64,000 bases of DNA, taken from Novosphingobium sp. (GTDB lineage Bacteria; Pseudomonadota; Alphaproteobacteria; Sphingomonadales; Sphingomonadaceae). The stretch spans positions 124,001 through 188,000 of the forward strand of contig NZ_JAPZQX010000002.1 of NCBI RefSeq assembly GCF_027531025.1, given 5' to 3'. Below the pieces are notes generated by a model. It ran no database searches, was not told the DNA's origin, and worked only from the letters and a program-made list of their open reading frames with translations. This document shows positions 26,550 to 35,537 of this stretch, in pieces; within the stretch, counting starts at the first letter, position 1, and each line of letters opens with the position of its first letter. The position numbers were made by a program, and so were the translations under genes.

Positions 26550-27581
26550 TCAACCCCGCGCAACATGAGTGACAGTCATGCCGGGCTCCACCCCCAGCAG
26601 TGCGGCGCTGGCAGGATCGAGCGCGATCCCGCCGTCACGCTGGTCAACCCAGCCATAGGCGGTGCGGAATTCGGCCAGCTTGCCGGTGGCCAGCAGCCGC
26701 TTTTCGCCAGTCTTGTGATCTCCCAGCGCAGGTTCGATCGCAACCACGACATCATCCTTAGCCTCGCGGATCGAGCGGATCTGGTCGGTCCTCACGGTCA
26801 TGGTCGGGCCGCCATCGAAGATGTCGATGTAATTCTCCCAGGCGAAGCCCTCTTCCTCCAGCATCCGCATCGCGGCGCGGCCCGAAGGGTGCGGCACGCC
26901 GATCACCGCCTTGGCCGCGTCGGACAGCATGGCGATATAGACCGGGTGCTTGGGCATTAGGTCGGCGATGAACTGGTTGCCGAACTTGGCGTTGAACTCG
27001 TCCGCGTCCTGGAAATTCATCCCGAAGAAGCGCCCGGCCACCCCGTCCCAGAAAGGCGATCCACCGGCCTCGTCGATCACGCCGCGCAGTTCGGCCAGAC
27101 ACCGGTCGGCAAAGCGGGCGCGGTGGTTGCGGATGAAGAGATAGCGGCTGCGGGCGATCAGCATGCCCAGCCCACCGGCGCGTTCACCGGGGTGCAGGAA
27201 CAGCCCGCCGACTTCTGAGGCGCCCTCAAGATCGGTCGACAAGTTCAGGATATCGGCCCGGAAAGTTCGTCCCAATTCCTCGCTGTGCTGGGTCAGCGCG
27301 CCGATCCGGTAGGAATAGAACGGCCACTTCAGGCCGACTGCCGAAAAGATCTGGCAAGTACCGCGCACTTCGCCGGTGGCGGTGTTTTCCAGCACGAAGA
27401 CGAACAGGTCATCGCCCACGGCCTCTTCGGTGCGGGCAAAGGCGGCGGCCCCGCGCTCCAGCTTGGCAGTCAGCGCCTTGCGATCGGGCGGCAGGTTGGT
27501 GAAGCCCCCGCCGGTGCGTTTCGCCATTTCATAGAGGTGCTGCAGATCGTCGGCATTGGCCGCGCGGATTACGAACGTCAC
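26550..27581 (-). CDS. astA: Arginine N-succinyltransferase
   Basis: First step of the AST pathway: succinyl-CoA plus arginine gives N2-succinylarginine. The product has 343 residues, with the family blocks FVIRAANADDLQHLYEMAKR, GGGFTNLPPDRKALTAKLER, LFLHPGERAGGLGMLIARSR and PIYIDIFDGGPTMT-like (YIDIFDGGPTMTVRTDQIRS). The start overlaps the stop of the M20 hydrolase by 4 nt, and astB follows, so the three form one operon. astC and astD are not in the window. Confidence 0.95.
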   Translation of the reverse strand: MTFVIRAANADDLQHLYEMAKRTGGGFTNLPPDRKALTAKLERGAAAFARTEEAVGDDLFVFVLENTATGEVRGTCQIFSAVGLKWPFYSYRIGALTQHSEELGRTFRADILNLSTDLEGASEVGGLFLHPGERAGGLGMLIARSRYLFIRNHRARFADRCLAELRGVIDEAGGSPFWDGVAGRFFGMNFQDADEFNAKFGNQFIADLMPKHPVYIAMLSDAAKAVIGVPHPSGRAAMRMLEEEGFAWENYIDIFDGGPTMTVRTDQIRSIREAKDDVVVAIEPALGDHKTGEKRLLATGKLAEFRTAYGWVDQRDGGIALDPASAALLGVEPGMTVTHVARG

Positions 27582-28789
27582 AGGGAAACTCCGGAAGCAA
27601 GGCGATGCAGGACCAGCGCGGACAATTGCGCGCGCTCGGCCAGGCTGGGGACGATCAGGAACTCGTCAGGCGAATGGATCGAACCGCCGCGCACGCCCAT
27701 GGTATCGACCACGGGCACCCCGCATGCGGCGATATTGTTGCCATCGCAGACACCGCCGGAGCTTTGCCAGCGGATCGACTGGCCCAGCGCCGCTCCGCAA
27801 TCCCGGACCAGTTCGAACAGGCGCTCGGCTGGTGGGGTGAGCGGCTTGGGCGGGCGGCTGATCCCGCCGTGGCGATGGATCGAAACGTCATGTTCCGCCG
27901 CAACAGTGGCTATCAACTGCTTGATCTGCAGTTCGAACCATTCCGCCAGCTCGGTTTCCATCGGGCGGATGTTGAAGCGCAGCACGGCATGATCGGGCAC
28001 CACATTGTTTGCGCTGCCACCGTCGATCTTGGCCGGATTGATCGACAGACCGGGTCGCTCCAGCGCCTTCAGCCCCAGCGCCAAGGCGGCGGCGGCGACG
28101 ATCGCGTTGCGCCCGTCCTGCGGGTTGCGCCCGGCATGGGCCGACCTGCCGGTCACGATCAGGCTGTAGTTTCCGCTGCCGCCGCGCGCACCGGCCAGGG
28201 TGCCATCGGGCAGGGCCGCTGGTTCGTAAGTCAGCGCTGCGAGCTTGCCCGCCGCCAGCTGTGCGATCAGCGGCGCGGAGGACAGGCTGCCGGTTTCCTC
28301 GTCGGAATTCAGCAGCACGTCATAGCCCACGCCCGAGGCGGCCGCGCTGCCTTCAAAGGCCTTGAGAGCGGCCAGGATCACCGCGATGCCGCCCTTCATG
28401 TCGGCCACGCCGGGGCCGTTCAACGTCTGCTCGTCCAGCCAGCGGGTAGCCTGGAACGAATGATCGGCCGGGAAGACAGTATCCATATGCCCCGTCAGCA
28501 GCAGGCGGCGGTTGGCGCCGGGGCGGACCCGCAGGACCAGGTGCTTGCCATAGGTGACATCGATCTCGCGCCCATCGGCGGCGACGGCCTTGACCGGCGC
28601 GGGATCGACCAGCGTGATTTCTCCGGGCAACTCGGCAAATGCATCGGCCAGCAGCGCGACATATTGCGCCAGCCCACCAAGGTTGCCCGTGCCGGTGTTG
28701 ATCGCGCTCCAGGCCAGGACCTGGTTCAGCATCGGCGCGGCATCGACGCTGGCGACCAGCGCGGCTTCGGCGGGGGTAAGTTGTTGCAT
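27578..28789 (-). CDS. M20-family metallopeptidase/hydrolase, possible desuccinylase of the AST pathway
   Basis: A 403-residue dinuclear zinc hydrolase of the M20 (CPG2/DapE/ArgE) family. Zinc-binding blocks are visible in order: TGHMDTVFP, GPGVADMKGG, LLNSDEETGS and the C-terminal GGSIHSPDEF histidine. The dimerisation domain includes RSAHAGRNPQDGRNAI. It leads the operon M20-astA-astB and overlaps astA by 4 nt. The normal last enzyme, AstE, belongs to M14, and no M14 gene is here. M20 already contains the desuccinylase DapE, so this enzyme may do the AstE step (succinylglutamate to glutamate). The general M20 call is secure; the substrate is inference. Confidence 0.9.
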   Translation of the reverse strand: MQQLTPAEAALVASVDAAPMLNQVLAWSAINTGTGNLGGLAQYVALLADAFAELPGEITLVDPAPVKAVAADGREIDVTYGKHLVLRVRPGANRRLLLTGHMDTVFPADHSFQATRWLDEQTLNGPGVADMKGGIAVILAALKAFEGSAAASGVGYDVLLNSDEETGSLSSAPLIAQLAAGKLAALTYEPAALPDGTLAGARGGSGNYSLIVTGRSAHAGRNPQDGRNAIVAAAALALGLKALERPGLSINPAKIDGGSANNVVPDHAVLRFNIRPMETELAEWFELQIKQLIATVAAEHDVSIHRHGGISRPPKPLTPPAERLFELVRDCGAALGQSIRWQSSGGVCDGNNIAACGVPVVDTMGVRGGSIHSPDEFLIVPSLAERAQLSALVLHRLASGVSL

Positions 28790-28945
28790 GTGTTACCACC
28801 TCTAGCCGAGGCGGGCGGGCAGTCCAACCCCCGTTGCCTTCCCTTCGCAACTGCGGCATAGGCGCGTGACTTCCTCCCCGGGATCGTTGATGAACCTATC
28901 GGCAGCGCGCTCATGCGCTGTGCGATTCCATGCGTGCGAGGAAAG

Positions 28946-31006
28946 ATGAGCGACAGGGTTGAACGGTCCGGGCTGAAGGTTGACGCGGCGCTGGCCGCCT
29001 TCATCGAGAACGAAGTGGTTGCCCCGTTGGGCCGCGATGTGGCGCAGTTCTGGGCCGGTTTCGCCGCGCTGACCGACCGCTTCGTGCCGGTAAACCGTGC
29101 GCTGCTGGCCAAGCGCGATGACCTGCAGGCGCAGATCGATGCCTGGCACACGGCCCGCGCCGACCAGCCGATCGATGCGGCCGAATACCAGGCCTTCCTG
29201 CGCGAGATCGGCTACCTGGTGCCCGAACCGGCACCGTTCCAGGTCGGCACACAGAACGTCGATCCGGAGATCGCCACCATGGCGGGTCCGCAGCTGGTGG
29301 TGCCGGTGCTCAACGCGCGCTTCCTGCTTAACGCCGCCAATGCCCGCTGGGGCAGCCTCTATGACGCCTATTACGGCACCGACGCGCTCGATGCCCCGCC
29401 GGCCCGCCCGGGCGGCTATGACGAGGACCGCGGCGCAGCCGTGATCGCAGCGGCGCGCAAGTTCCTGAACAGCGCCATTCCCGGCTGGGAAGCGGCGCTG
29501 GCCGGCGAGGCCTGTGAATACCTCGTGGCCAGCAAGCCCGGCGGCTACCTGTTCCGCAACAATGGCCTGCACATCGAAGTGGTGGTCGATCCGGCGCACC
29601 CGGTCGGCAAGACCGATCCGCTCAGCATCGCCGACGTGATCCTGGAATCAGCGCTGACCACGATCTGCGACCTCGAGGATTCGGTCGCCGCGGTCGATGG
29701 CGAGGACAAGCTCAATGCCTATCGCAACTGGCTGGGCGTGATCCGGGGCGACCTCGCCGAAACCTTCGAGAAGGGCGGGCGGACGATGACCCGCACGCTC
29801 AATGGTGACCGGGTCTGGGGCGACCTGACCCTGCCGGGCCGCAGCCTGCTGTTCGTTCGCAATGTCGGCCACCTGATGACCAACCCGGCGATCCTGCTGG
29901 CCGATGGCAGCGAGATCCCGGAAGGGATCATGGATGCGGTGGTGACCAGCGCGATTGGTGCGCACGATGTGCGTGGGCTGTGCCGGTTTGGTAACAGCCG
30001 TCATGGCTCGATCTACATCGTCAAGCCCAAGCAGCATGGGCCTGAGGAATGCGCCTTTACCAATGACCTGTTCGATGCGGTCGAAGACCTGCTGGGCCTG
30101 CCGCGCCACACCGTGAAGGTGGGCGTGATGGACGAGGAACGCCGCACTTCCGCCAACCTCGCCGCCTGCATCCATGCGGTGAAGGACCGGATTGTCTTCA
30201 TCAACACCGGCTTCCTTGACCGCACCGGGGATGAAATCCACACCTCGATGCGGGCCGGGGCGATGATCCGCAAGGCCGACATGAAGGCCTCTTCCTGGAT
30301 CGCCGCCTATGAAGCCCGCAACGTCCAGATCGGCCTGTCCTGCGGGCTTTCGGGCAAGGCGCAGATCGGCAAAGGCATGTGGGCCGCGCCCGATCTGATG
30401 GGCGAGATGATGGTCCAAAAGATCGGCCACCCGAAGTCTGGCGCCAACACCGCCTGGGTGCCATCGCCCACCGCCGCGACGCTCCACGCGATGCATTACC
30501 ACGCGGTCGATGTCTTTGCCGTGCAGCGCGAGCTGGCGGACAAGCCCACGCCGGGCCTCGAACCGCTGCTGACCGTGCCGCTCGCCGCCGGGACCAACTG
30601 GTCGGATGAGGAAGTCCGCGCCGAGCTGGACAACAACGCGCAGGGCTTGCTGGGCTATGTGGTGCGCTGGATCGACCAGGGCGTTGGCTGCTCCAAGGTG
30701 CCGGACATCAACGACGTTGGCCTGATGGAAGACCGCGCGACGCTGCGCATTTCATCGCAACACATGGCCAACTGGCTGCTGCACGGTGTCTGCACGCAGG
30801 AGCAGATCATGGACTCGCTCCGGCGCATGGCGGCCAAGGTCGATGCCCAGAACGCGGGCGATCCGCTGTATGAGCCGCTGGTTAGCAACGAAGAGGCCCC
30901 GGCTTTCCGCGCCGCGCTGGACCTGGTGTTCAAGGGTGTCGAGCAGCCGAGCGGCTATACCGAACCGCTGCTCCACCAGTGGCGGCGGGTGAAGAAGGGC
31001 GGCTGA
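28946..31006 (+). CDS. glcB: Malate synthase G
   Basis: Condenses glyoxylate with acetyl-CoA to malate in the glyoxylate bypass. The ATG at 28946 ([20 protein letters not shown]) has GAGG four bases upstream and gives 686 residues, near the usual 720. Diagnostic G-type blocks are [31 protein letters not shown], the catalytic-core [36 protein letters not shown], and [20 protein letters not shown]. The gene is not with aceA. The AraC-type gene follows 44 nt downstream. Confidence 0.96.
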   Translation: MSDRVERSGLKVDAALAAFIENEVVAPLGRDVAQFWAGFAALTDRFVPVNRALLAKRDDLQAQIDAWHTARADQPIDAAEYQAFLREIGYLVPEPAPFQVGTQNVDPEIATMAGPQLVVPVLNARFLLNAANARWGSLYDAYYGTDALDAPPARPGGYDEDRGAAVIAAARKFLNSAIPGWEAALAGEACEYLVASKPGGYLFRNNGLHIEVVVDPAHPVGKTDPLSIADVILESALTTICDLEDSVAAVDGEDKLNAYRNWLGVIRGDLAETFEKGGRTMTRTLNGDRVWGDLTLPGRSLLFVRNVGHLMTNPAILLADGSEIPEGIMDAVVTSAIGAHDVRGLCRFGNSRHGSIYIVKPKQHGPEECAFTNDLFDAVEDLLGLPRHTVKVGVMDEERRTSANLAACIHAVKDRIVFINTGFLDRTGDEIHTSMRAGAMIRKADMKASSWIAAYEARNVQIGLSCGLSGKAQIGKGMWAAPDLMGEMMVQKIGHPKSGANTAWVPSPTAATLHAMHYHAVDVFAVQRELADKPTPGLEPLLTVPLAAGTNWSDEEVRAELDNNAQGLLGYVVRWIDQGVGCSKVPDINDVGLMEDRATLRISSQHMANWLLHGVCTQEQIMDSLRRMAAKVDAQNAGDPLYEPLVSNEEAPAFRAALDLVFKGVEQPSGYTEPLLHQWRRVKKGG

Positions 31007-31050
31007 GCGCCACTGGCCGATTGCCCCCGGCATCTGATAGGGTGCCGGGT

Positions 31051-31725
31051 ATGGGCAGCGCGGATCACTGGCAGGGACGGGTAACCTTCGAAGACAGGTA
31101 CGTCCGGTTCGATGGCGGCACGGGGGATAATCGGCCGCACAGCCACGTTGCCATCCAGGTTGTGATCGGGGCCGATTGCCGGGTCGAACTGGCGAATGGC
31201 CGGCAGTTCGTCGGGCCTGGGATCGTGGTGCGACCGCATGTTCCCCACCGTCTGCTGCCGCTGGCGCAAGGACGTGTCTATCTGGTTGAGCCGACCAGCG
31301 ATATCGGCGCGGCCTTGCTGGCCAGCCTGCCGGACGAACCGGTCCAACTGGTTGATGATATCCAGCGGCGGCTTGATCGCCTGCTTGATGCACGCCTGGC
31401 GGAGCCGATCGATCCACGATTGCAGGCGGCAATCAACCTGCTCAGCGGTCCGGCTGCTCTGCGAAATGACCTCGCCGGGATCGCGCGGAAAGTCGGCCTG
31501 TCGCCCGAACGGCTGCGGGCCATTGCCGCCCGCCAGCTGGGCATGACCTTGGCTGGCTGGCGCCGCTGGGCAGCGGTCCGCCGCGCCTGCGAGGCCATGA
31601 TCGATGGAGCCACCCCGGCCGAGGCTGCACTTCTGGGGGGGTTTTCGGACCAGGCGCATTTCACTCGCACCACCCGGTCGATGCTAGGGATTACCCCGGC
31701 AGCGCTGGCCCAGGTTGTGGCCTGA
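31051..31725 (+). CDS. AraC-family transcriptional regulator
   Basis: A 224-residue protein from the ATG at 31051; a longer frame overlapping glcB is unlikely. The N-terminal 100 residues resemble a cupin-like sensing domain (HSHVAIQVVIGADCRVEL, VRPHVPHRLLP). The C-terminal AraC double helix-turn-helix is clear: LAGIARKVGLSPERLRAIAA then AALLGGFSDQAHFTRTTRSM, ending LGITPAALAQ. It may control glcB or the next gene, but this is only proximity. Confidence 0.88.
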   Translation: MGSADHWQGRVTFEDRYVRFDGGTGDNRPHSHVAIQVVIGADCRVELANGRQFVGPGIVVRPHVPHRLLPLAQGRVYLVEPTSDIGAALLASLPDEPVQLVDDIQRRLDRLLDARLAEPIDPRLQAAINLLSGPAALRNDLAGIARKVGLSPERLRAIAARQLGMTLAGWRRWAAVRRACEAMIDGATPAEAALLGGFSDQAHFTRTTRSMLGITPAALAQVVA

Positions 31726-31803
31726 GGGGCGACCGTTCCGTTCAAGACGCTGGCGGGCAGACTACCTTAATGTCCCGCCAGACGTGTCGCATCGGAGGAT
31801 TGA

Positions 31804-32226
31804 ATGGATCGCAAGCGGTTGAGGGACCTGTTCGAACAGGCCATGGACCGGGCCTGGTTGGCCGAACGGAAGGGTGACTATGCCCAGGCCTTTGCCGAAC
31901 TGGAGCGAGCGCATATCCTGGGGCAGCGCTGGCTGATCCGGCACCTGCGATCGCATTGGGGCATGTTGCGGATCGCGCGCAAAACGGGGGACTGGCGCGA
32001 GGCGCGAGGCCAGATTACCCGGCTGATCGGCTCGCCGCTGTTTTGGCTGGTTGGCTGGCTGCCCAAGGGCAATCCCGGCGGTGCCAATATCAGCCCGGTC
32101 AAGCCGGTGCCGCTGCAAGGCGATCTGGCGGTCGAACTGGCCGGTTACAGCGTATGGCGCGATGTGGCGATGCGGTTCGGTATCGCCGCCCTGGCCTTTG
32201 GCGGCCTATGGTTCCTAGGTCGCTGA
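31804..32226 (+). CDS. DUF3703 family protein
   Basis: A 140-residue protein with TCGGAGGAT before the ATG. The DUF3703 hallmarks are present: [40 protein letters not shown], then [21 protein letters not shown] hydrophobic C-terminal segment ([17 protein letters not shown]) suggests a membrane anchor. Its function is unknown. Its last 12 bases overlap the convergent rsmA gene. Confidence 0.85.
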   Translation: MDRKRLRDLFEQAMDRAWLAERKGDYAQAFAELERAHILGQRWLIRHLRSHWGMLRIARKTGDWREARGQITRLIGSPLFWLVGWLPKGNPGGANISPVKPVPLQGDLAVELAGYSVWRDVAMRFGIAALAFGGLWFLGR

Positions 32227-33033
32227 CAGCGACCGGGCGATTGCCACGAATTCCGCCACACTCAGCGTTTCAGCGCGGCGGGCCGGGTCAATGCCGAGCG
32301 CATCCAGCGCAGCGAGCGCGCCGGGCAGGCCCTTGAGGCTCTGGCGCAGCATCTTGCGGCGCTGGCCGAAGGCAGCTTCGGTCAGGCGTTCGAGCGTGCG
32401 GGCGGAAACACCCTCGGGCATGTCGGCCGGTGTCACGTGGACAATGGCGCTCATCACCTTGGGCGGCGGGGTGAAGGCGCTGCGGTGGACCTTCATCGCG
32501 ATCTTCGAGCTCGAACGCCACTGGGCCAGCACGGCCAGGCGGCCATAGGCATCGCTGCCAGCCTCGGCGACGATCCGCTGCGCGACTTCAAGCTGGAACA
32601 TCAGCGTCAGGCTGGCCCATTGCGGGGGCCAAGCCTCACCCCCCAGCCAGCCGGTGAACAGGGCCGTGCCGACATTGTAGGGCAGGTTGGCAACGATATG
32701 GAACGGACCTTCGATCCCGTGAGCGACCTTGGTCGCATCGCCCTCGATCACCGTGAGCTGGCCCGGAAAGGCCTCGGCCAGTTCGGCCAGCGCGGGCAGG
32801 CAGCGCCGGTCCATCTCAATCGCGGTGACCTGCGCCCCGGCCCGCAAGAGCGCGCGGGTCAGGCCGCCGGGGCCGGGGCCGACTTCGAGGACCTGTTGTC
32901 CCTTGAGCTTGCCGGGGATTGCCGCGATCCGGTCCAGCAATTGCTCGTCGAACAGGAAATTTTGGCCCAGCGCCTTGGAGGCGAACAGGCCGTGGCGATT
33001 GATGACATCGCGCAGGGGCGGCAGGTCAGCCAA
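32215..33033 (-). CDS. rsmA: 16S rRNA (adenine1518/1519-N6)-dimethyltransferase
   Basis: Dimethylates two adjacent adenines near the 3' end of 16S rRNA (KsgA). I place the start at the TTG at 33033, giving [20 protein letters not shown] and 272 residues, which matches KsgA in length and N-terminus. It overlaps the pdxA stop by 8 nt. The ATG-type start at 33129 would overlap pdxA by 104 nt and add a non-family extension. Motifs: [13 protein letters not shown], the SAM loop [12 protein letters not shown] (48-59) and the catalytic NLPY (116-119). Last gene of lptD-surA-pdxA-rsmA. Confidence 0.93.
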   Translation of the reverse strand: MADLPPLRDVINRHGLFASKALGQNFLFDEQLLDRIAAIPGKLKGQQVLEVGPGPGGLTRALLRAGAQVTAIEMDRRCLPALAELAEAFPGQLTVIEGDATKVAHGIEGPFHIVANLPYNVGTALFTGWLGGEAWPPQWASLTLMFQLEVAQRIVAEAGSDAYGRLAVLAQWRSSSKIAMKVHRSAFTPPPKVMSAIVHVTPADMPEGVSARTLERLTEAAFGQRRKMLRQSLKGLPGALAALDALGIDPARRAETLSVAEFVAIARSLSAT

Positions 33034-34039
33034 GGTCTGCGCCTGCCCGCCGCGCAGCGATTTCGCCAGCCATGCGGATCGCGGCGATGGTCGCGCCGGG
33101 ATCGGCGACACCCCGGCCGGCAATTCCAAAAGCGGTCCCGTGATCGGGGCTGGTGCGGACGATCGGCAGGCCCAGCGTGACGTTTACGCCCGCGTCGAAA
33201 TCGAGCGCTTTCAGCGGTACCAGCGCCTGGTCGTGATACATGCACAGGGCTGCATCGTAAGTGGCCCGCGCGCGCGGCGTGAACAGCGCGTCGGCTGGGT
33301 GCGGGCCGCTCGCGTCGATCCCTTCGGCCCGCAAGATCGCAATCGCCGGGGCGATCACGGCCTGGTCCTCATCCCCCATCCGCCCGTTTTCGCCGGCATG
33401 GGGGTTAAGCGCGGCAATCGCCAGGCGCGGGGCGGCAAGGCCGAAATCCTGGGCCAGCGCGCGGGCGACGATCCGGGCCTTGGCCACGATCAGGTCGGTC
33501 GTGATCAGGCCGGGTACGGTCGAGAGCGCGACGTGTACGGTGAGCGGCACAGTCCGCAAGGACGGCCCGGCCAGCATCATCACGGCATCTTCGGCATCCA
33601 CGCCGCAGGCCGCCGCGACAAATTCGGTCTGGCCGGGATGATCGAAGCCGACCTCGGCCAGCAGGGCCTTGGCAATCGGACCCGTGACCAGCCCGGAGCA
33701 GTCGCCTGCGCGGGTCAGTTCGGTCGCCTCGCTCAGCGAGGCGAGCGCCAGTTCGGCGCCGGCCCGGTCGGGTGCGCCAGGGGTGTAATCGCCATCGGCT
33801 CCGGCCAGCACCGGCAGCACCAGGTCGAACAGGTCGAGCGCTTCGGCCGGATGGAACACCTCGCGCACCGGCACCGACAGTCCGCGCGCTTCGGCCGCGG
33901 CAGTCAGCACCGAGGCTCCGCCCGCAACGACAAAAGGGGGCAGCAGTTCTATCTCGCGTGCGGCCCAGGCCGCAGCGATCAGTTCGGGGCCGACGCCCGC
34001 CGGATCGCCCAGCGACACGACGAGCGGCAGTTCGCTCAT
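33026..34039 (-). CDS. pdxA: 4-hydroxythreonine-4-phosphate dehydrogenase
   Basis: Pyridoxal-phosphate biosynthesis enzyme, NAD-dependent and metal-requiring. The 337-residue chain starts [20 protein letters not shown] and has [29 protein letters not shown] and [20 protein letters not shown] followed by [13 protein letters not shown], which hold the metal-binding histidines and Asp. Located 7 nt downstream of surA and overlapping rsmA, as in many proteobacteria. Confidence 0.96.
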   Translation of the reverse strand: MSELPLVVSLGDPAGVGPELIAAAWAAREIELLPPFVVAGGASVLTAAAEARGLSVPVREVFHPAEALDLFDLVLPVLAGADGDYTPGAPDRAGAELALASLSEATELTRAGDCSGLVTGPIAKALLAEVGFDHPGQTEFVAAACGVDAEDAVMMLAGPSLRTVPLTVHVALSTVPGLITTDLIVAKARIVARALAQDFGLAAPRLAIAALNPHAGENGRMGDEDQAVIAPAIAILRAEGIDASGPHPADALFTPRARATYDAALCMYHDQALVPLKALDFDAGVNVTLGLPIVRTSPDHGTAFGIAGRGVADPGATIAAIRMAGEIAARRAGADLG

Positions 34040-34046
34040 CGCGCGA

Positions 34047-35384
34047 TCAGTCGTAATCGATCACGGCATCGCGCCGCAGATCCCGCAGATAGGCCTGGGC
34101 GCGCTTGTTGACGCGTTCGTCCTCAATCTGGCCCTGGATCTGTTCGAAGTTCGGCGCGGAGGCATCCTTGGGATCGTCGCGGCCGCACAGCATCAGCACG
34201 CGCACGCCATCCTGGATCGAACCGAATGGCGGGGTCACTTCGCCCAGCGTCATGCCCAGCACCAGGTTCTGGAGCGGCCCGGGCAGGTCGCGCGCCTTGA
34301 TCTGGTCATTGTTGACCACTTCGGCGCCTTGCGCGGCGGCGATTTCATCGGCTGCGCCGCAACCGCGCGCCCCGCTCATCGCTTCGGCGAAGGTCCTGGC
34401 GCGGGCATTGGCCTGGGCCTCGGTCGTGCCAGGGGCAAAGGCGATCGAGATCTGCTTGAGGCTGAGCAAGGCGTCGCGCGGATCGGCAGTCAGCACCTGG
34501 CGCTTGTCGATCAGCGCCACGATCGAAAAGCCGCCGCGGATCTCGATCGGACCGGCGAGCTGGCCAGTCGGCAGGCCCTGAAGGGCCGCGCCCAGTTCGA
34601 CCGGCAGCTGGCCGAGCCGGACCCAGCCAAGATCGCCGCCGACCGACGCGGTCGAGGCTTCGGAAAACTGGCGGGCATAGCCGACAAAGCTGCCGCCCTG
34701 GCGCAGCTGTTCAACGATGCGGGTGGCATTGGCCAACACCGCCTCGCGGTTTTCGGCCGTGGCCGAGAGGAAGATTTCGCCGACGCGATATTCCTCGGTG
34801 CCCTTGGCTTCCTGCATCCGCTTCAGCACTTCACGCACTTCCTCGTCGGACACGTTGACGAAGGGCTGGACATTGCGGCGTAGTAGCCGCTGCCACGACA
34901 ATTCGCCCCGGATCTGCCGCTTGAGCGAAGCCGGCGAGGAGCCAATCCGCGCCAGGTAGGCGTCCATCGCCTTGGGATCCTGGCCAAAGTTCTGCGAGGC
35001 GATGCGGGCATAGGTCTGCTCGACCTCTTCGGGCTCAACCTCGACCTTCTGGGCGGCGGCTTCCTGGATCTGGAGCGTTTCGTCCATCAGGTTGCGCAGC
35101 ACCTGCAGCTTCAGGCGCTTGAGTTCCTCTTCCTCGATCTTGCCACCGCTGGCCGCCACGAGCAGGGCCACGCGCTGGTCGATGTCGGTGCCGGTGATGA
35201 TCTCGCCATTGATCACCACGGTGGCTTTGCGGTTGTTGGGATCGTTCTTGCCGAAGAAATTCGGGTTGTCCGGCAGGACCAGCCCGCCCGAGCCGCCTGC
35301 GATATCCTGCGCGATAGCTCCGCCGGCCAGGGCGAGTACCCCGGCGGCCAGAGCGATGCGGAACGGTCGGCGCGAAATGGACAT
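34047..35384 (-). CDS. surA: Periplasmic peptidyl-prolyl isomerase/chaperone SurA
   Basis: Assists folding of outer-membrane proteins. A signal peptide (MSISRRPFRIALAAGVLALA with cleavage after IAQ) precedes the SurA N-terminal domain (VINGEIITGTDIDQRVALLV), a complete parvulin domain (GEIFLSATAENREAV .. GGDLGWVRLGQLP .. GGFSIVALIDKR) and a weaker second rotamase-like stretch. I use the ATG at 35384; a GTG nine bases upstream is an equal possibility. It lies between lptD and pdxA, the classic neighbours, so envelope biogenesis is the shared theme. Confidence 0.92.
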   Translation of the reverse strand: MSISRRPFRIALAAGVLALAGGAIAQDIAGGSGGLVLPDNPNFFGKNDPNNRKATVVINGEIITGTDIDQRVALLVAASGGKIEEEELKRLKLQVLRNLMDETLQIQEAAAQKVEVEPEEVEQTYARIASQNFGQDPKAMDAYLARIGSSPASLKRQIRGELSWQRLLRRNVQPFVNVSDEEVREVLKRMQEAKGTEEYRVGEIFLSATAENREAVLANATRIVEQLRQGGSFVGYARQFSEASTASVGGDLGWVRLGQLPVELGAALQGLPTGQLAGPIEIRGGFSIVALIDKRQVLTADPRDALLSLKQISIAFAPGTTEAQANARARTFAEAMSGARGCGAADEIAAAQGAEVVNNDQIKARDLPGPLQNLVLGMTLGEVTPPFGSIQDGVRVLMLCGRDDPKDASAPNFEQIQGQIEDERVNKRAQAYLRDLRRDAVIDYD

Positions 35385-35537
35385 GCGTGTCACCGTGTCT
35401 TCAATCCCCTTAGCGGCGCGGACCTGTTCTGCGCCGAACTTGCCGGCGCATGTGCCGCCGGCTGGCTTAACCCAAGCTGATCGGGCTACTACCGCCGCGG
35501 CGGATAGCGCGTTTGCCGTCAGCCCGCAAATCCCCGA

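Noticed and set aside
33034..33129. Longer rsmA start overlapping pdxA by 104 nt
   Set aside because: The TTG at 33033 restores the family N-terminus and length and leaves only an 8-nt overlap.
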